NCBI RefSeq assembly: GCF_904846065.1
Contig: NZ_CAJGZV010000001.1
Span: 434,001 to 498,000, forward strand
Source: Psychrobacter immobilis
GTDB taxonomy: Bacteria; Pseudomonadota; Gammaproteobacteria; Pseudomonadales; Moraxellaceae
Reading direction: 5' to 3'
DNA: 64,000 bases
The notes below the pieces were generated by a model. That model was not told the origin of the DNA. It did no database searches and worked only from the letters and a program-made list of their open reading frames with translations. A program made the translations under genes and the position numbers. Positions 10,436-19,850 of this stretch are shown piece after piece (position 1 is the stretch's first letter; every line of letters starts with the position of its first letter).

Positions 10436-11137
10436 TTATTGGTCGTTTTGCTCAGCTTCGACTTCTGTTTTAGATTCAGTGTCAGCTTCTAGCGGCTTGT
10501 CGCTGGTCTTGCCCTGACGGCGCGCTTCTAACTCAGACTTAGGTATCCAAGCCCATGTCATCTCAACCACGATAGGGTCACGATCACTGTCAGATTCACG
10601 GTCATGAATGACGCACGGAATTACCATTTCGCCTTTTGGTGTATTTAGGATATCTAAGCGCTGCTCATCCGATAAAGATGCCACTGCTGCAATTTGACCT
10701 TTTTTAATCGGGCGATAAAAATTAACCGAGTACGATTTAATCAATAGTACGCGGTCAGAGGGTAGGTTTAAACCCAGAATAAAACCGGTTGCTGTTTCGG
10801 CAAGTAAGGTAATGGCGACCGCATGAATAGAGCCAATATGATTTTGCACCGCTTTGGTGTTGTTTAAGCTCACGACGACTTGGTTGGGTTCGACCGTTTC
10901 ATAATAGACGCCCGTTGTGCCCACATATGGCACCACTTTACCAAAGGCTTTGGATAAGATGCTCGAACGTGCGCTGGCAGGTAAGTATTTGGTGATAGAT
11001 AACAGTTTGGTAAATTGATTGCTGATGGGCTTGAGCGTGCTGTTGGGTTTTTCGACGGGCGATCTTGTGCTGTCAGAGGTTTTGGCTGGCAATTTATTGG
11101 TTAGCTTGCTAGGGAGTTTTTTTAATAATCCTGACAT
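10436..11137 (-). CDS. DUF4442 hotdog-fold thioesterase-like protein
   Basis: The central part (about residues 40-190) resembles the DUF4442 / PaaI-like hotdog family: GTTGVYYETVEPNQVVVSLNNTK, then a helix with NHIGSIHAVAITLLAETATG, then strands containing YSVNFYRPIKKGQIAAVASL. Relatives act on, or are presumed to act on, acyl-CoA thioesters. The 233-residue protein carries a polar Lys/Ser/Thr-rich N-terminal extension and an acidic Glu-rich C-terminal tail, both probably disordered. No signal peptide. It follows the RidA gene's promoter region on the same strand, 118 bases away. No specific substrate can be assigned. Confidence 0.78.
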   Translation of the reverse strand: MSGLLKKLPSKLTNKLPAKTSDSTRSPVEKPNSTLKPISNQFTKLLSITKYLPASARSSILSKAFGKVVPYVGTTGVYYETVEPNQVVVSLNNTKAVQNHIGSIHAVAITLLAETATGFILGLNLPSDRVLLIKSYSVNFYRPIKKGQIAAVASLSDEQRLDILNTPKGEMVIPCVIHDRESDSDRDPIVVEMTWAWIPKSELEARRQGKTSDKPLEADTESKTEVEAEQNDQ

Positions 11138-11468
11138 ACAAAATTCCTTAATGTAGATAGATTAAATGATGCTTTGAGTGTTACATATTTCATCATAGCA
11201 GCTGATAGGATGCCTATTGTGCAAGCTGCCATGCTCACTATGGTACATTAACCGCCGTCTGCCTACTATTATTAGCATGAACTGCTGCGCTTATAAAATA
11301 GGGCTAACGTCATGATACTCTAGATGCTAGGAATGCTATCGCTCAAAGCACTATCGTATCACTCAGATGCTTTCATAAACAGTGCTGCTGGATGCCATAA
11401 AGACAGCCACGCTATAATGATGACATTTTAGTGTATCTTATTGATTATTTTTCTTATTTCCTTTTTCT
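11138..11468. other. Intergenic region before mcrB
   Basis: 331 bases between the divergent DUF4442 and mcrB genes. A TATAAT at 11413-11418 about 50 bases before the mcrB ATG is a plausible -10; no good -35 precedes it. No ribosome-binding site is visible before mcrB. No repeat or small gene is recognised. Confidence 0.4.
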
Positions 11469-12944
11469 ATGCTGGATGAAGCTATGCCTGACACGTCAAT
11501 TCATGTGCCGACCAATATCATTTATACAGGCGTTACTGGTACGGGGAAAACCTATCGACTGTTACAAATTGCTAAGCGATATACCGACTATCTGCCGAGA
11601 GCCGATGAGGCAGATTTGTTGGGGCAGCTATTGCAAGAGCTTAGCTGGCGTGAAATCGTATGCTTGGTACTTTTGGATTTCCAATCTAAACACCAAGACC
11701 TGGTAAAAGTGCCTGAAATCGTCAATCATGCGTTCTTTGTCGCGAAAGCGGCGCAGAATGCACGCGAAAAAAACTTAAGCAATACGGCTTGGTCTGTCCT
11801 TCAAATGCATAGCCCTACCAATTCAAAAACTGTGACTTATAAAAACCGTGCCAGCCAAGCCTATTTTGATAAAGATGAGGGTGGTGCGTGGTATTTGCTG
11901 CCAGAAAGCTTTGAGTTATTAACAGAGCTATCGCAGCAACTTGCCGAATTTCAGCAAGCGCAGCGTGATAACAGTGTCAACCAAAGCCAAGATAACCCAA
12001 ATCAAGGTTTTAGCCAGCAGCGTTTTACCATGGTCAGCTTCCATCAAGCCTATGGCTATGAAGAGTTTGTCGAAGGCATTCGTCCTGTCATGGCAGCGTC
12101 TAATCATACAATGAATAGCTCATCTCAAATGAATTACGCCATTCAGGATGGTGCATTCTTAAAACTGTGTCAAAGGGCAGCAAATGATCCAGAGCAGCGT
12201 TATGCCATCTTAATTGATGAGATCAATCGCGCCAACGTGTCACGAGTATTTGGCGAGTTACTCAGTCTAATTGAGCCAGACAAACGGGCTGGCATGGCAA
12301 ACGCGATGACCGTTCATTTGGCCTATTCTGGACGGGCTTTTAGCATCCCTGCCAATATCGATATTTATGCCACGATGAACACCCAAGATCACTCGTTAGC
12401 ACCACTTGATATGGCATTACGTCGGCGCTTTCGTTTTATCGAATGTCCACCGCAACCAGAATTATTACCCATTATTCATGTACCCCAAAACTCAGAAACT
12501 GACAGTCCAGCGGCGATGGTAGATTTGGCAAAGCTCTTAGCTGGTTTGAACAATCGCATCACGCAAACATTGGGAATGGAGGCGCAATTGGGTCATGCTT
12601 TTTTATGGTCAGTGACGGATCTTGGACAATTGCAAGCGGTGTTGGTTGAACAAATTATTCCGCAGTTAATGCAAGCGACGGGTGGGCAAGAGGGTACTTT
12701 GCAATATATCTTTAGAGACGAGCAGCAGCCACTGCGAGCGCGGTTTATTCATGATAGCCACGCATCGATCAATAACAGTGTGAATGACCAAGTGAATGCT
12801 AGTAGTCAAAATCCGCTGTTTACTGGTCAAAATGCATTTTTCGGTCAGTCTATGAGCACAGCTGGCTATAAGATAAATGCCGACCTCATTGCGGGGATAG
12901 GTGAATTTGCCAAACCCTCTGTCTATCAACGTTTATATCCATAA
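11469..12944 (+). CDS. mcrB: McrB-like AAA+ GTPase subunit of a type IV restriction system
   Basis: Motor subunit of a modification-dependent restriction complex that translocates DNA and activates the McrC nuclease. Walker A is GVTGTGKT at residues 21-28. Walker B is the McrB-type IDEINRANVSRVFGELLSLIE (about 247-267), followed by the consensus-like MNTQDHSLAPLDMALRRRFRF (about 303-323), matching the McrB MNTxDRS and sensor/arginine-finger region. At 491 residues, with the P-loop almost at the N-terminus, it lacks the ~160-residue N-terminal methyl-DNA reader found in E. coli McrB. A Gln/Asn-rich insert lies around 155-185. mcrC starts 11 bases after its stop. Confidence 0.9.
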   Translation: MLDEAMPDTSIHVPTNIIYTGVTGTGKTYRLLQIAKRYTDYLPRADEADLLGQLLQELSWREIVCLVLLDFQSKHQDLVKVPEIVNHAFFVAKAAQNAREKNLSNTAWSVLQMHSPTNSKTVTYKNRASQAYFDKDEGGAWYLLPESFELLTELSQQLAEFQQAQRDNSVNQSQDNPNQGFSQQRFTMVSFHQAYGYEEFVEGIRPVMAASNHTMNSSSQMNYAIQDGAFLKLCQRAANDPEQRYAILIDEINRANVSRVFGELLSLIEPDKRAGMANAMTVHLAYSGRAFSIPANIDIYATMNTQDHSLAPLDMALRRRFRFIECPPQPELLPIIHVPQNSETDSPAAMVDLAKLLAGLNNRITQTLGMEAQLGHAFLWSVTDLGQLQAVLVEQIIPQLMQATGGQEGTLQYIFRDEQQPLRARFIHDSHASINNSVNDQVNASSQNPLFTGQNAFFGQSMSTAGYKINADLIAGIGEFAKPSVYQRLYP

Positions 12945-12955
12945 GGTACTCAGCG

Positions 12956-14536
12956 TTGATAAATAAAAGTTTCAATCATAAAGTCATAGCCAATAATATT
13001 GACAGTGCTAACGTTAATGCGCTTGATGCCAATACCATCACTGTGTTTGAACACCAGCGTCTAACAGCGCATGATTTCTTACGGGTATCTGATTTCCATT
13101 GGTTGATGGCGCAAGAGTTTGCGGTCTTTAGCATTAAGCGCAGACAGGGACAATGGCAATTAAAAGTCGGACATTATATAGGGGTTATTTTACTGCCCAG
13201 CGGCATGACGCTTGAGATATTACCCAAACTCGCGGCAAAAACTTCTAGCGATCAAGTCGCGCAGCAATCATACCTTTCACAGAATGCCAGTCATCGCCCC
13301 GATATCGGGCAAACTCGCCAATGGGTGCAGGACATGCTATCGGATTTGACCAATAGCAGTCATGCCAAAAACAAGCTACCCCATACAAAAAATCTAGGTC
13401 AACTTAGCAGTCAATTGTCGCCGCTATCGATAGCTGTACTGCCATTGTCAGATTGGCTTATCACGCAGTTTTTGCAGCGGCTGGTACATTATCGACCAAG
13501 CAAACACTATCAGACGCAGGTCGATAATCAAGCATCGCTACAAGGTCGACTGCTCATCAAAGAACAATTGCGCCACAACAGCATGCAGCCGCATAAGTTT
13601 GTCTGTGAGAGCAGTATACTGAGCCAAGACATGCTAGGTAATCGGCTGATTAAGAGCACGTTGGTTTTGATGACACCTTTATTTTTTCAATCAACGCTAT
13701 CGAAAGCAGCTGCGCCTAAATTTTTGCAGGCTTGGCAGCGAGTAGCGGCGTTGAGTTATCAAGAGCTGACACAGTTAGAGTCGATATACGAGCAAGCAAA
13801 GCGTCAGTTAGCCGTGCAACCGCTTCGAGCACCGCAATTACAAGCTGCTCAGCAGTTGTTAGATATGGCTTATTGGTTACTAAGGCAGTCCAATGTGGCA
13901 ACAGGTAATGGTATTGCGCCAAATAAACCATTCAAGCAAAATCTGTCGTCTCCGCGTTTATGCTTGCTGATTGATATGAATCAAGCCTTTGAACAATGGG
14001 CAAGTATGCGCATTGCCTCGATGTTTCAGCAAGTGAGTCAACAATATCAGCCGTTATATCAAACGCAAAGTATCTGGCTAACGGATGCAGAAGGGCGCGC
14101 ATGTTTGTCCATACGGCCTGATTTGCTCATATATAAAACTGATGCTGATGATAATTGTCAAAATCAGAGTAGCACTGCGGTTATTGAAGCTAGAGAAAAA
14201 GGTCACTATAGCCATGTCATCGATATTAAATGGAAATATTTATCACAGACAGCCAGCATTAGTGCCAGCGATGCTTATCAATTGATGAGTTACGCTCAGC
14301 CCTATCAAGCAGGGCAGGTGTGGCTGGTTTATCCAGTACAAGATAATGAGCGGTTGCCAGTTGCGCTCAGCCAACAAGTGCATGATTATAAAAAGACTGA
14401 TGGCGCTAACAACCATGATAATAGCCATAATGCTACTGATGAAAAAGTGAGTCCTGCGCCATTGTGGCTCGTACCATTCAATGTTCTTACTGGTACGATA
14501 AACGGCAGCTTGCTTCCTGATAGGAATAGAGTATAA
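12956..14536 (+). CDS. mcrC: McrC-like nuclease subunit of a type IV restriction system
   Basis: Partner endonuclease of McrB. The N-terminal half contains the McrC-typical segment VGVILLPSGMTLEILPKL-like (here GHYIGVILLPSG then MTLEILPKL). The C-terminal half has a PD-(D/E)XK nuclease core: RPDLLIY near residue 389 and VIDIKWKYL near 422, giving the D...DxK catalytic set. It starts at TTG 12956, eight bases after AAGGT, and has no better in-frame ATG before conserved sequence. 526 residues, longer than E. coli McrC (348), with extra Gln/Ser-rich stretches. It forms an obvious two-gene operon with mcrB. Target modification cannot be read from sequence. Confidence 0.88.
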   Translation: MINKSFNHKVIANNIDSANVNALDANTITVFEHQRLTAHDFLRVSDFHWLMAQEFAVFSIKRRQGQWQLKVGHYIGVILLPSGMTLEILPKLAAKTSSDQVAQQSYLSQNASHRPDIGQTRQWVQDMLSDLTNSSHAKNKLPHTKNLGQLSSQLSPLSIAVLPLSDWLITQFLQRLVHYRPSKHYQTQVDNQASLQGRLLIKEQLRHNSMQPHKFVCESSILSQDMLGNRLIKSTLVLMTPLFFQSTLSKAAAPKFLQAWQRVAALSYQELTQLESIYEQAKRQLAVQPLRAPQLQAAQQLLDMAYWLLRQSNVATGNGIAPNKPFKQNLSSPRLCLLIDMNQAFEQWASMRIASMFQQVSQQYQPLYQTQSIWLTDAEGRACLSIRPDLLIYKTDADDNCQNQSSTAVIEAREKGHYSHVIDIKWKYLSQTASISASDAYQLMSYAQPYQAGQVWLVYPVQDNERLPVALSQQVHDYKKTDGANNHDNSHNATDEKVSPAPLWLVPFNVLTGTINGSLLPDRNRV

Positions 14537-14663
14537 TGAGCGCTGTCGATGAGTAAGTAGTACTTAGCATCGTGGAGAAAAGAATTTATCATAGTGGTTT
14601 TTATGATAAATGAGCGTTTTTTAAGTAATTTAGCAGTTTTTTTAAATTAATTAAAAATAGGTG

Positions 14664-14692
14664 TTGACACCATCGGCTTTTCCCCTTAATAT
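14664..14692 (+). promoter_or_regulatory. Sigma-70 promoter of the tRNA operon
   Basis: TTGACA at 14664-14669, a 17-base spacer, and TAATAT at 14687-14692. This is near consensus and about 85 bases before the first tRNA. Transcription would start near 14699. Confidence 0.8.
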
Positions 14693-14779
14693 GTGCACCT
14701 CGATAGCAAGGAACGTTAACAAGTTAGTGGTATTGTCAACAACGAGTTAATCAACAAACTATCGTGATAATAGAAATTT

Positions 14780-14856
<77 letters not shown>

Positions 14857-14867
14857 TCTATTTTTAA

Positions 14868-14888
14868 GAGCCTTACAGGCTTTTTTTT
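14868..14888 (+). terminator. Hairpin with T-run between tRNA-Pro and tRNA-Arg
   Basis: AGCCT-TAC-AGGCT followed by eight T's. It has the form of a rho-independent terminator, but it lies inside the tRNA cluster, so it may attenuate the downstream tRNAs or act in processing. Confidence 0.5.
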
Positions 14889-14952
14889 ATGTATAATGGT
14901 TTAGTTTTAGATTTATTTAAAACTTGCTTTAGTATATAAAAGTCCTCTAAGA

Positions 14953-15029
14953 GCGCCTGTAGCTCAGCTGGATAGAGCATCTCCCTTCTAAGGAGGTGGC
15001 CGCAGGTTCGAATCCTGCCAGGCGCACCA
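14953..15029 (+). tRNA. tRNA-Arg (anticodon TCT)
   Basis: 77-nt cloverleaf. Acceptor GCGCCTG pairs with CAGGCGC, with ACCA at the end. The anticodon loop CTTCTAA reads TCT, and the T-loop is GGTTCGAATCC. Confidence 0.97.
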
Positions 15030-15067
15030 TTTAGCCTGCAAATCTTGCCTCATTAGGCAATAGTTAT

Positions 15068-15144
15068 GGCGGTTGTAGCTCAGTTGGTAGAGCCCCGGGT
15101 TGTGATCTCGGTTGTCGTGGGTTCGAGTCCCATCAGTCGCCCCA
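15068..15144 (+). tRNA. tRNA-His (anticodon GTG)
   Basis: 77-nt cloverleaf with the extra 5' G (-1) that pairs with C73, the His-tRNA identity element. The anticodon loop TTGTGAT reads GTG. The encoded end is CCCA. The acceptor stem includes two G-U pairs. Confidence 0.97.
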
Positions 15145-15676
15145 TATTTTATTCTGCATTATCCTCTCCTTGTTATACCTCATTATAAAAACCTTATTCT
15201 AAATAATAATACTTGCCATGTTTGGCTTTTTTTTGTGCCTGTATGATTGGTTTTAACCTATCTTACCTTCTGCGATTAAAATTTGTAGACTTATCAGCCC
15301 TTTGATTGTCTATTGATTTACTGGCCTTTTGTCTCATTTATTTTTATTATGGGTTCTCTTTTGAGATGCTCGTTACCTCTGTACGTGCCTTAAACCTGCT
15401 TTGTTATTCTTTAACCGCCTTTATATAGGATAACGAAATATAGAATAACAAAGGCAACGCTTTTAGTGATGCATCATGATAAGGTCTTAAAGCCCGTTGA
15501 TATATTAGGTCATCCATTAAGAAGTGATCCATTGAAGATGATACGAGTGTTAAGAAAACCAAAGGTCAGTTAAAAAATATATTGAATAGATTAAGTAAGC
15601 CTAAGACCGTAGTAGGGATGTGAGTGCTTGTCTGAGATGCGCTGCTATGGATCTTATATTATTGAGGAAGTGATTG
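15145..15676. other. Intergenic region after the tRNA operon
   Basis: 532 bases. A small hairpin GCCA-TGTT-TGGC followed by eight T's (15215-15234) could end the tRNA transcript. The rest, up to the AraC-family gene, shows no gene, integrase fragment or duplicated tRNA 3' end that would mark an attachment site. GAGGAAG just before 15677 is the ribosome site of the next gene. Confidence 0.45.
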
Positions 15677-16612
15677 ATGGACGCATTGAGCGTATTGCTA
15701 CAAAACGTGCATTTGTTTGAAACCAAGTATTATCGTTTGAATGGGACTGGTAATTGGTCTTATTCCATCACTAGACAAGATACGATTTTGTTTTATTTAG
15801 TGATGTCTGGGAGCTTTTGCATCGATGTCGGCAATGGTTTGCGACAGGCGCACGCAGGCGATATGATTATGATTCCCAGTGCTCATAAGCATGTGAGCTA
15901 TGCCTTAGATCATAATGGTGACGATGCGCTACCGCTAGATGAGTTGCTGACTCATTGTAAGGAAAACACCCTTGATATCGATGGCAACGGTGATCCTAAC
16001 TCGTCTTTGATATTGATTGAATGCAAGTATGATAAAGAAATGATACGTCCTTTGTTGTCTGTGCTGCCTGCGATTTTGCCTGAAATCAACGATGAGTCTG
16101 ACGGTAGGTTTGAGGTCATTGATGTCGAGATTAAGCTGCTGACCTTAGAAGCCGAGCGTGAGCGCATGGGCAAGACCGCAATCATCAATCATTGGGCAAG
16201 TATTATGATGATTGAATGTTTGCGGGTTTATATTGAAAGTTTGCCTGAGGCCACAGAAAATTGGCTAAAAGCCATGAAAGACCCGTTTTTGACCAAGGCG
16301 TTAGCAGCGATGCATCAAGCGCCCAATCAAAACTGGACCATTCATAAGCTGGCTGAAGTCGCAGGAATGTCACGCTCAAGCTTTGCGCAGCGCTTTAAAG
16401 ATACAGTTGGTATGCCGCCGTTGACCTATCTCATTGATTATCGCTTGCGCTTGGCGGCCCGTTATCTACGCTTGCAGCAAAACAGTATTGGCCGTATCAG
16501 TGAGTTGGTTGGCTATGCGTCAGACTCGACCTTTAGTCAAGCATTTAAGCGCGTTTATGGAGTATCACCAAAAGCCTATCGCCAACAATATCAACAAGAA
16601 AATATCGCATAA
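15677..16612 (+). CDS. AraC-family transcriptional regulator with cupin N-terminal domain
   Basis: DNA-binding regulator. The N-terminal half (about 1-190) reads as a cupin-type sensing domain of the AraC_binding/Cupin_6 sort, with SYSITRQDTILFYLVMSGSF-like strands and an AGDMIMIP turn. The C-terminal ~100 residues hold two helix-turn-helix units: WTIHKLAEVAGMSRSSFAQRF and ISELVGYASDSTFSQAFKRV, then the YGVSPKAYR family end. The ATG at 15677 follows GAGGAAG; a TTG three bases earlier is also in frame. No divergent target gene lies next to it, so its regulon and ligand are unknown. It ends at a strong terminator. Confidence 0.88.
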   Translation: MDALSVLLQNVHLFETKYYRLNGTGNWSYSITRQDTILFYLVMSGSFCIDVGNGLRQAHAGDMIMIPSAHKHVSYALDHNGDDALPLDELLTHCKENTLDIDGNGDPNSSLILIECKYDKEMIRPLLSVLPAILPEINDESDGRFEVIDVEIKLLTLEAERERMGKTAIINHWASIMMIECLRVYIESLPEATENWLKAMKDPFLTKALAAMHQAPNQNWTIHKLAEVAGMSRSSFAQRFKDTVGMPPLTYLIDYRLRLAARYLRLQQNSIGRISELVGYASDSTFSQAFKRVYGVSPKAYRQQYQQENIA

Positions 16613-16631
16613 CGTATCGTTAATACACCAT

Positions 16632-16671
16632 AAAAGCGTTAAGGTTGCCATTAGGCCCTTAACGCTTTTTT
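16632..16671 (+). terminator. Rho-independent terminator after the AraC-family gene
   Basis: 13-bp perfect stem AAAAGCGTTAAGG/CCTTAACGCTTTT, a 12-base loop, then a T-run. It starts about 20 bases after the stop codon. Confidence 0.88.
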
Positions 16672-16903
16672 GTTTTCTCATAGCGAAGTATGAGACTTTT
16701 ATGAAGATATTTCGTCTATGGTTGACAGGTATTGATAGGGAGTATTTTGACGATGGACAGCTGACAATGTGCTTGTGTTCAGGTACTATGGAATAATGAG
16801 TCATCTAGGCGCAAACGCTTGTTTTTAGCGTAAGATATGTCACTGTATGGTGGTCAGATCGTTTGTTCTAAATGATATTTATTTTTGCTGCTGATGGTAT
16901 GTT

Positions 16904-17956
16904 ATGACTGAACCGACCGCAAAGCCACGCGCAGGAGCCAATAGCCAACAAGGCTCAGCTGTGTCCGCTAAAAAACAAAGCGATATGAATCCAAGCAATG
17001 TCAAGCATGGTCAAAAAGACAAGGCGGGTGCAACACCTGACAAAGCGATGTTATTGGCACTGTTTACGCTGACAGATATTGAAGAGGTAGGTGTTAAAGA
17101 GGTCGTTAAAGGCGCAGCTGATGAGTTGTCTAATACCCATAGCACGGTGCAACAGCCTGCTGCTAGCGAGATGAATATTGCCGAGCAGCGTGTGGCACTG
17201 TATCGTACCCAGCATGAGCGTACGCGATTATTATATATGGCATCCGCTGCCACGCGACCTACTTATTTGGTACAAACGCTCAAATCACAATTCGCAGAAC
17301 ATCAGCAATACTTGCTGGCACAGCAGCTTGATAAACGCGGCTTGATGGATACCGATGGATTAGAGCGTCTTTGGCAGCAGCTGCATGTGGTCGATGACAT
17401 TATCGCTGATATTGTCCGTCATATGCCAGCTCAGCAGCCAGCAGGTTGGCAACTGACTACTCAAGATGGGCGAAATCCGCTATGCTTTGCCACCGTTGGC
17501 AAATTAAAGAACAGTAAGCCTATTCGTGATCAAGGCAGTCTAAATAGCTATGTACTTGGGCACTTCGGTGTGAGTAGTTTTACCTATGACCGCGGCTATT
17601 ATATTGGACATGTCGTTGGCTACTTATTCAGCTGTTATTTTTGTGCCCATCTATCTATTAGCTATGGTGTTACGGCACTTGGTTCGCAGGTTATAGCTGA
17701 TTACGATTATGCCAGTCTTGAGACGCCATACATGGTTAGACTGCTACAAGGGCTGGATGGCTACTGTAAAAAACGTATTTATCAGTTGGCAGTTATCTGT
17801 GCACGATTGAGTGTCTTTGCCAGTGACAAGCGTATCGAGAGAATGCTCATTGCTGAGGTCAACGACTTCGATAAAAAACTGCAGCAGCAGCACTTAGATG
17901 TTTTGTTATTGCAAGGTTTGATGCCAGACAGTAGCGATTCTACGCCGCTTTTTTAA
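16904..17956 (+). CDS. Unrecognised protein upstream of gspF
   Basis: 350 residues with no family I recognise. The first ~75 residues are polar, low-complexity and Ala/Lys/Gln-rich. About 80-200 looks helical and basic (ALYRTQHERTRLLYMASAATR). A more ordered C-terminal part carries aromatic and Cys-containing segments (TYDRGYYIGHVVGYLFSCYFCAH) that could be a short membrane-associated stretch. No signal peptide. The frame is long, starts at an ATG and has the codon use of its neighbours, so it is probably real. It ends 81 bases before gspF on the same strand. A secretion role is possible only by position. Confidence 0.6.
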   Translation: MTEPTAKPRAGANSQQGSAVSAKKQSDMNPSNVKHGQKDKAGATPDKAMLLALFTLTDIEEVGVKEVVKGAADELSNTHSTVQQPAASEMNIAEQRVALYRTQHERTRLLYMASAATRPTYLVQTLKSQFAEHQQYLLAQQLDKRGLMDTDGLERLWQQLHVVDDIIADIVRHMPAQQPAGWQLTTQDGRNPLCFATVGKLKNSKPIRDQGSLNSYVLGHFGVSSFTYDRGYYIGHVVGYLFSCYFCAHLSISYGVTALGSQVIADYDYASLETPYMVRLLQGLDGYCKKRIYQLAVICARLSVFASDKRIERMLIAEVNDFDKKLQQQHLDVLLLQGLMPDSSDSTPLF

Positions 17957-18037
17957 GCCATTAAATCTCGATAGACCTCCTTTATAAGTCCTTGTTTATT
18001 ACCTTTTCTTATTGACCACTTTAGGATATTCGCTGCT

Positions 18038-19240
18038 ATGCCCGCTTATCATTATAAAGCGTTAGATGACCATGGCAGTGTGCAAAAAGGCTTGCTCGAA
18101 GGTGATTCTGCTCGACAAGTTCGCCAGCAGCTGCGTGATAAACAATGGACGCCCGTTGAAGTCAGTGCCGTCAATGATAGACAAAACCAGAATAAAAACC
18201 GCTATAAAAAACCGTCTGCTTACGAGTTGGTATTGCTGACCCGTCAATTGTCGGTATTATTGGCAGCGGGTATTCCGTTAGAGGAAACGCTTGCCGCCGT
18301 CGCCAAACAATCACCAAAAACCCATATTAAATCTCTCATGCTTGCCGTGCGCTCGCATGTATTAGAGGGTTTGAGCTTGGCGCGAGCATTGCAGCAAGCC
18401 GCCAGTTTTCCACCACTATATATCGCGACCATTGCGGCAGGAGAAAAGTCAGGTCACTTGGATTTAATCTTGAACCAGTTGGCAGATTACACCGAAAACC
18501 GCTTTGCATTGCAAAAGAAAATCCAAGGCGCGATGGTTTATCCGATTGTGCTGATGGTGATGGCAGTCGGCGTGATCATGGGCTTGATGAGTTTTGTGGT
18601 GCCCAAAATTGTCAAAGTGTTTGAGCAATCTGAGCAAGCGCTACCGCTCATTACCCAAATTGTTCTTAGCCTATCTAACCTCATTACACAGTGGTGGTGG
18701 CTGATGCTGCTAGTATTGGCCGGAACGGCGTTTTTGTTTTATCGTTTCGCGCAGACGCAAGCGGGTAAGTTAGCGATAGACAGCATCGTGCTAAGACTAC
18801 CGATATTGGCGCGGTTATCAAAAGGGCTGAATGCAGCACGTTTTGCCAGTACATTGGCGATATTGGTACGCTCAGGGGTGCCGTTGATTGAGGCATTGCA
18901 TATTGGTGCGGCGGTGACGACCAATTTACACATTCAAAAAACCATCATCACTGCGGCTGATAGGGTGACGGAAGGCTCAAGCTTATCGAGTCAATTAGAA
19001 AAGTCCAGTTACTTTCCGCCGATGATGGTGCAAATGATTAAAAGTGGTGAAAACTCAGGCGAGCTCGAAAATATGCTCAGCCGCGCCGCCAATATGCAGG
19101 AAGCGGAAGCCACTAACTTTATCAGTACCCTATTATCGCTACTTGAGCCGTTGATGCTAGTGCTGATGGGCGTGGTAGTCATGATTATCGTAATGGCAGT
19201 GATGCTGCCGATTGTCAATATGAATGATCTGGCAGGATAA
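18038..19240 (+). CDS. gspF: Type II secretion inner-membrane platform protein GspF
   Basis: Polytopic platform protein that couples the GspE ATPase to pseudopilin assembly. The N-terminus (MPAYHYKALDDHGSVQKGLLEGDSA) is typical of GspF/PilC. Two T2SSF domains follow: about 70-190 (ELVLLTRQLSVLLAAGIPLEETL) and 270-395 (RFASTLAILVRSGVPLIEAL), each ending in hydrophobic segments. Membrane segments are near 170-190, 215-235 and 370-395. The 400-residue length is normal. It is not next to gspE here, and the gap to gspG is interrupted by a MITE-like element. Confidence 0.93.
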   Translation: MPAYHYKALDDHGSVQKGLLEGDSARQVRQQLRDKQWTPVEVSAVNDRQNQNKNRYKKPSAYELVLLTRQLSVLLAAGIPLEETLAAVAKQSPKTHIKSLMLAVRSHVLEGLSLARALQQAASFPPLYIATIAAGEKSGHLDLILNQLADYTENRFALQKKIQGAMVYPIVLMVMAVGVIMGLMSFVVPKIVKVFEQSEQALPLITQIVLSLSNLITQWWWLMLLVLAGTAFLFYRFAQTQAGKLAIDSIVLRLPILARLSKGLNAARFASTLAILVRSGVPLIEALHIGAAVTTNLHIQKTIITAADRVTEGSSLSSQLEKSSYFPPMMVQMIKSGENSGELENMLSRAANMQEAEATNFISTLLSLLEPLMLVLMGVVVMIIVMAVMLPIVNMNDLAG

Positions 19241-19516
19241 TGAGCACTTAAGCCTTCTGAGCTTGTGTGCCTCCCGCTCACATTTCTATTGTAGCCATCT
19301 TACTAAATATTACGCTAGCTTTCTTAAGATTTGCTTACTGTTGTAGATTGTTGACTGAGTCACGTTTTTATTAGGGTAAAGCCAGCCATCAAGCTATAGT
19401 AAGCGTCAGTCAAAAGTTATCCTTATAAATATTACTCGTCATGCTGTGGTTCAATCTGTGGTTCAATATTGATGCTTATAAAAGTCAAGGTTCATAACAA
19501 TCTACTTGCGATGCTA

Positions 19517-19686
19517 GGGCGTTTCCTTATTTTAAAAATTGTGATAAAAATGAGATAAATTGCCGTCAAACAAGGAAAGTAGCGCAAATAATATCGAGAT
19601 ATTAACAAGCTATTTGACGATGTTTGGCAAAATTTAGCTGTTTTTAGCCCATTTAGAAAGTAAACGATTGAATTGAGGACACGCCC
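19517..19686 (-). mobile_element. MITE-like element, copy 1 (between gspF and gspG)
   Basis: About 170 bp with terminal inverted repeats: one end GGGCGTTTCCTTATTTT, the other the complement of AATTGAGGACACGCCC. TA dinucleotides flank both ends (CTAG on each side). It encodes no protein. A second copy in opposite orientation lies at 52506-52674; the two match along their whole length, roughly 85% by eye. Short length, terminal repeats, a TA-type target duplication and no transposase together indicate a non-autonomous element, perhaps mobilised by an IS5- or IS630-type transposase; that family link is a guess. Strand is relative to copy 2. Confidence 0.82.
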
Positions 19687-19850
19687 TAGATAAAAATAAA
19701 ATCATGGTTTATAGTGATAATCGTTTCAGTGCTCATTAATACGCCGATCATTAATGTTACTTGAACGCCACTTTTCCTATTTACATCACCCTGATGCCAA
19801 AAGCGATGATAAAAGCGATGACTATAATTGACAAAATTCAAGTAACTACT

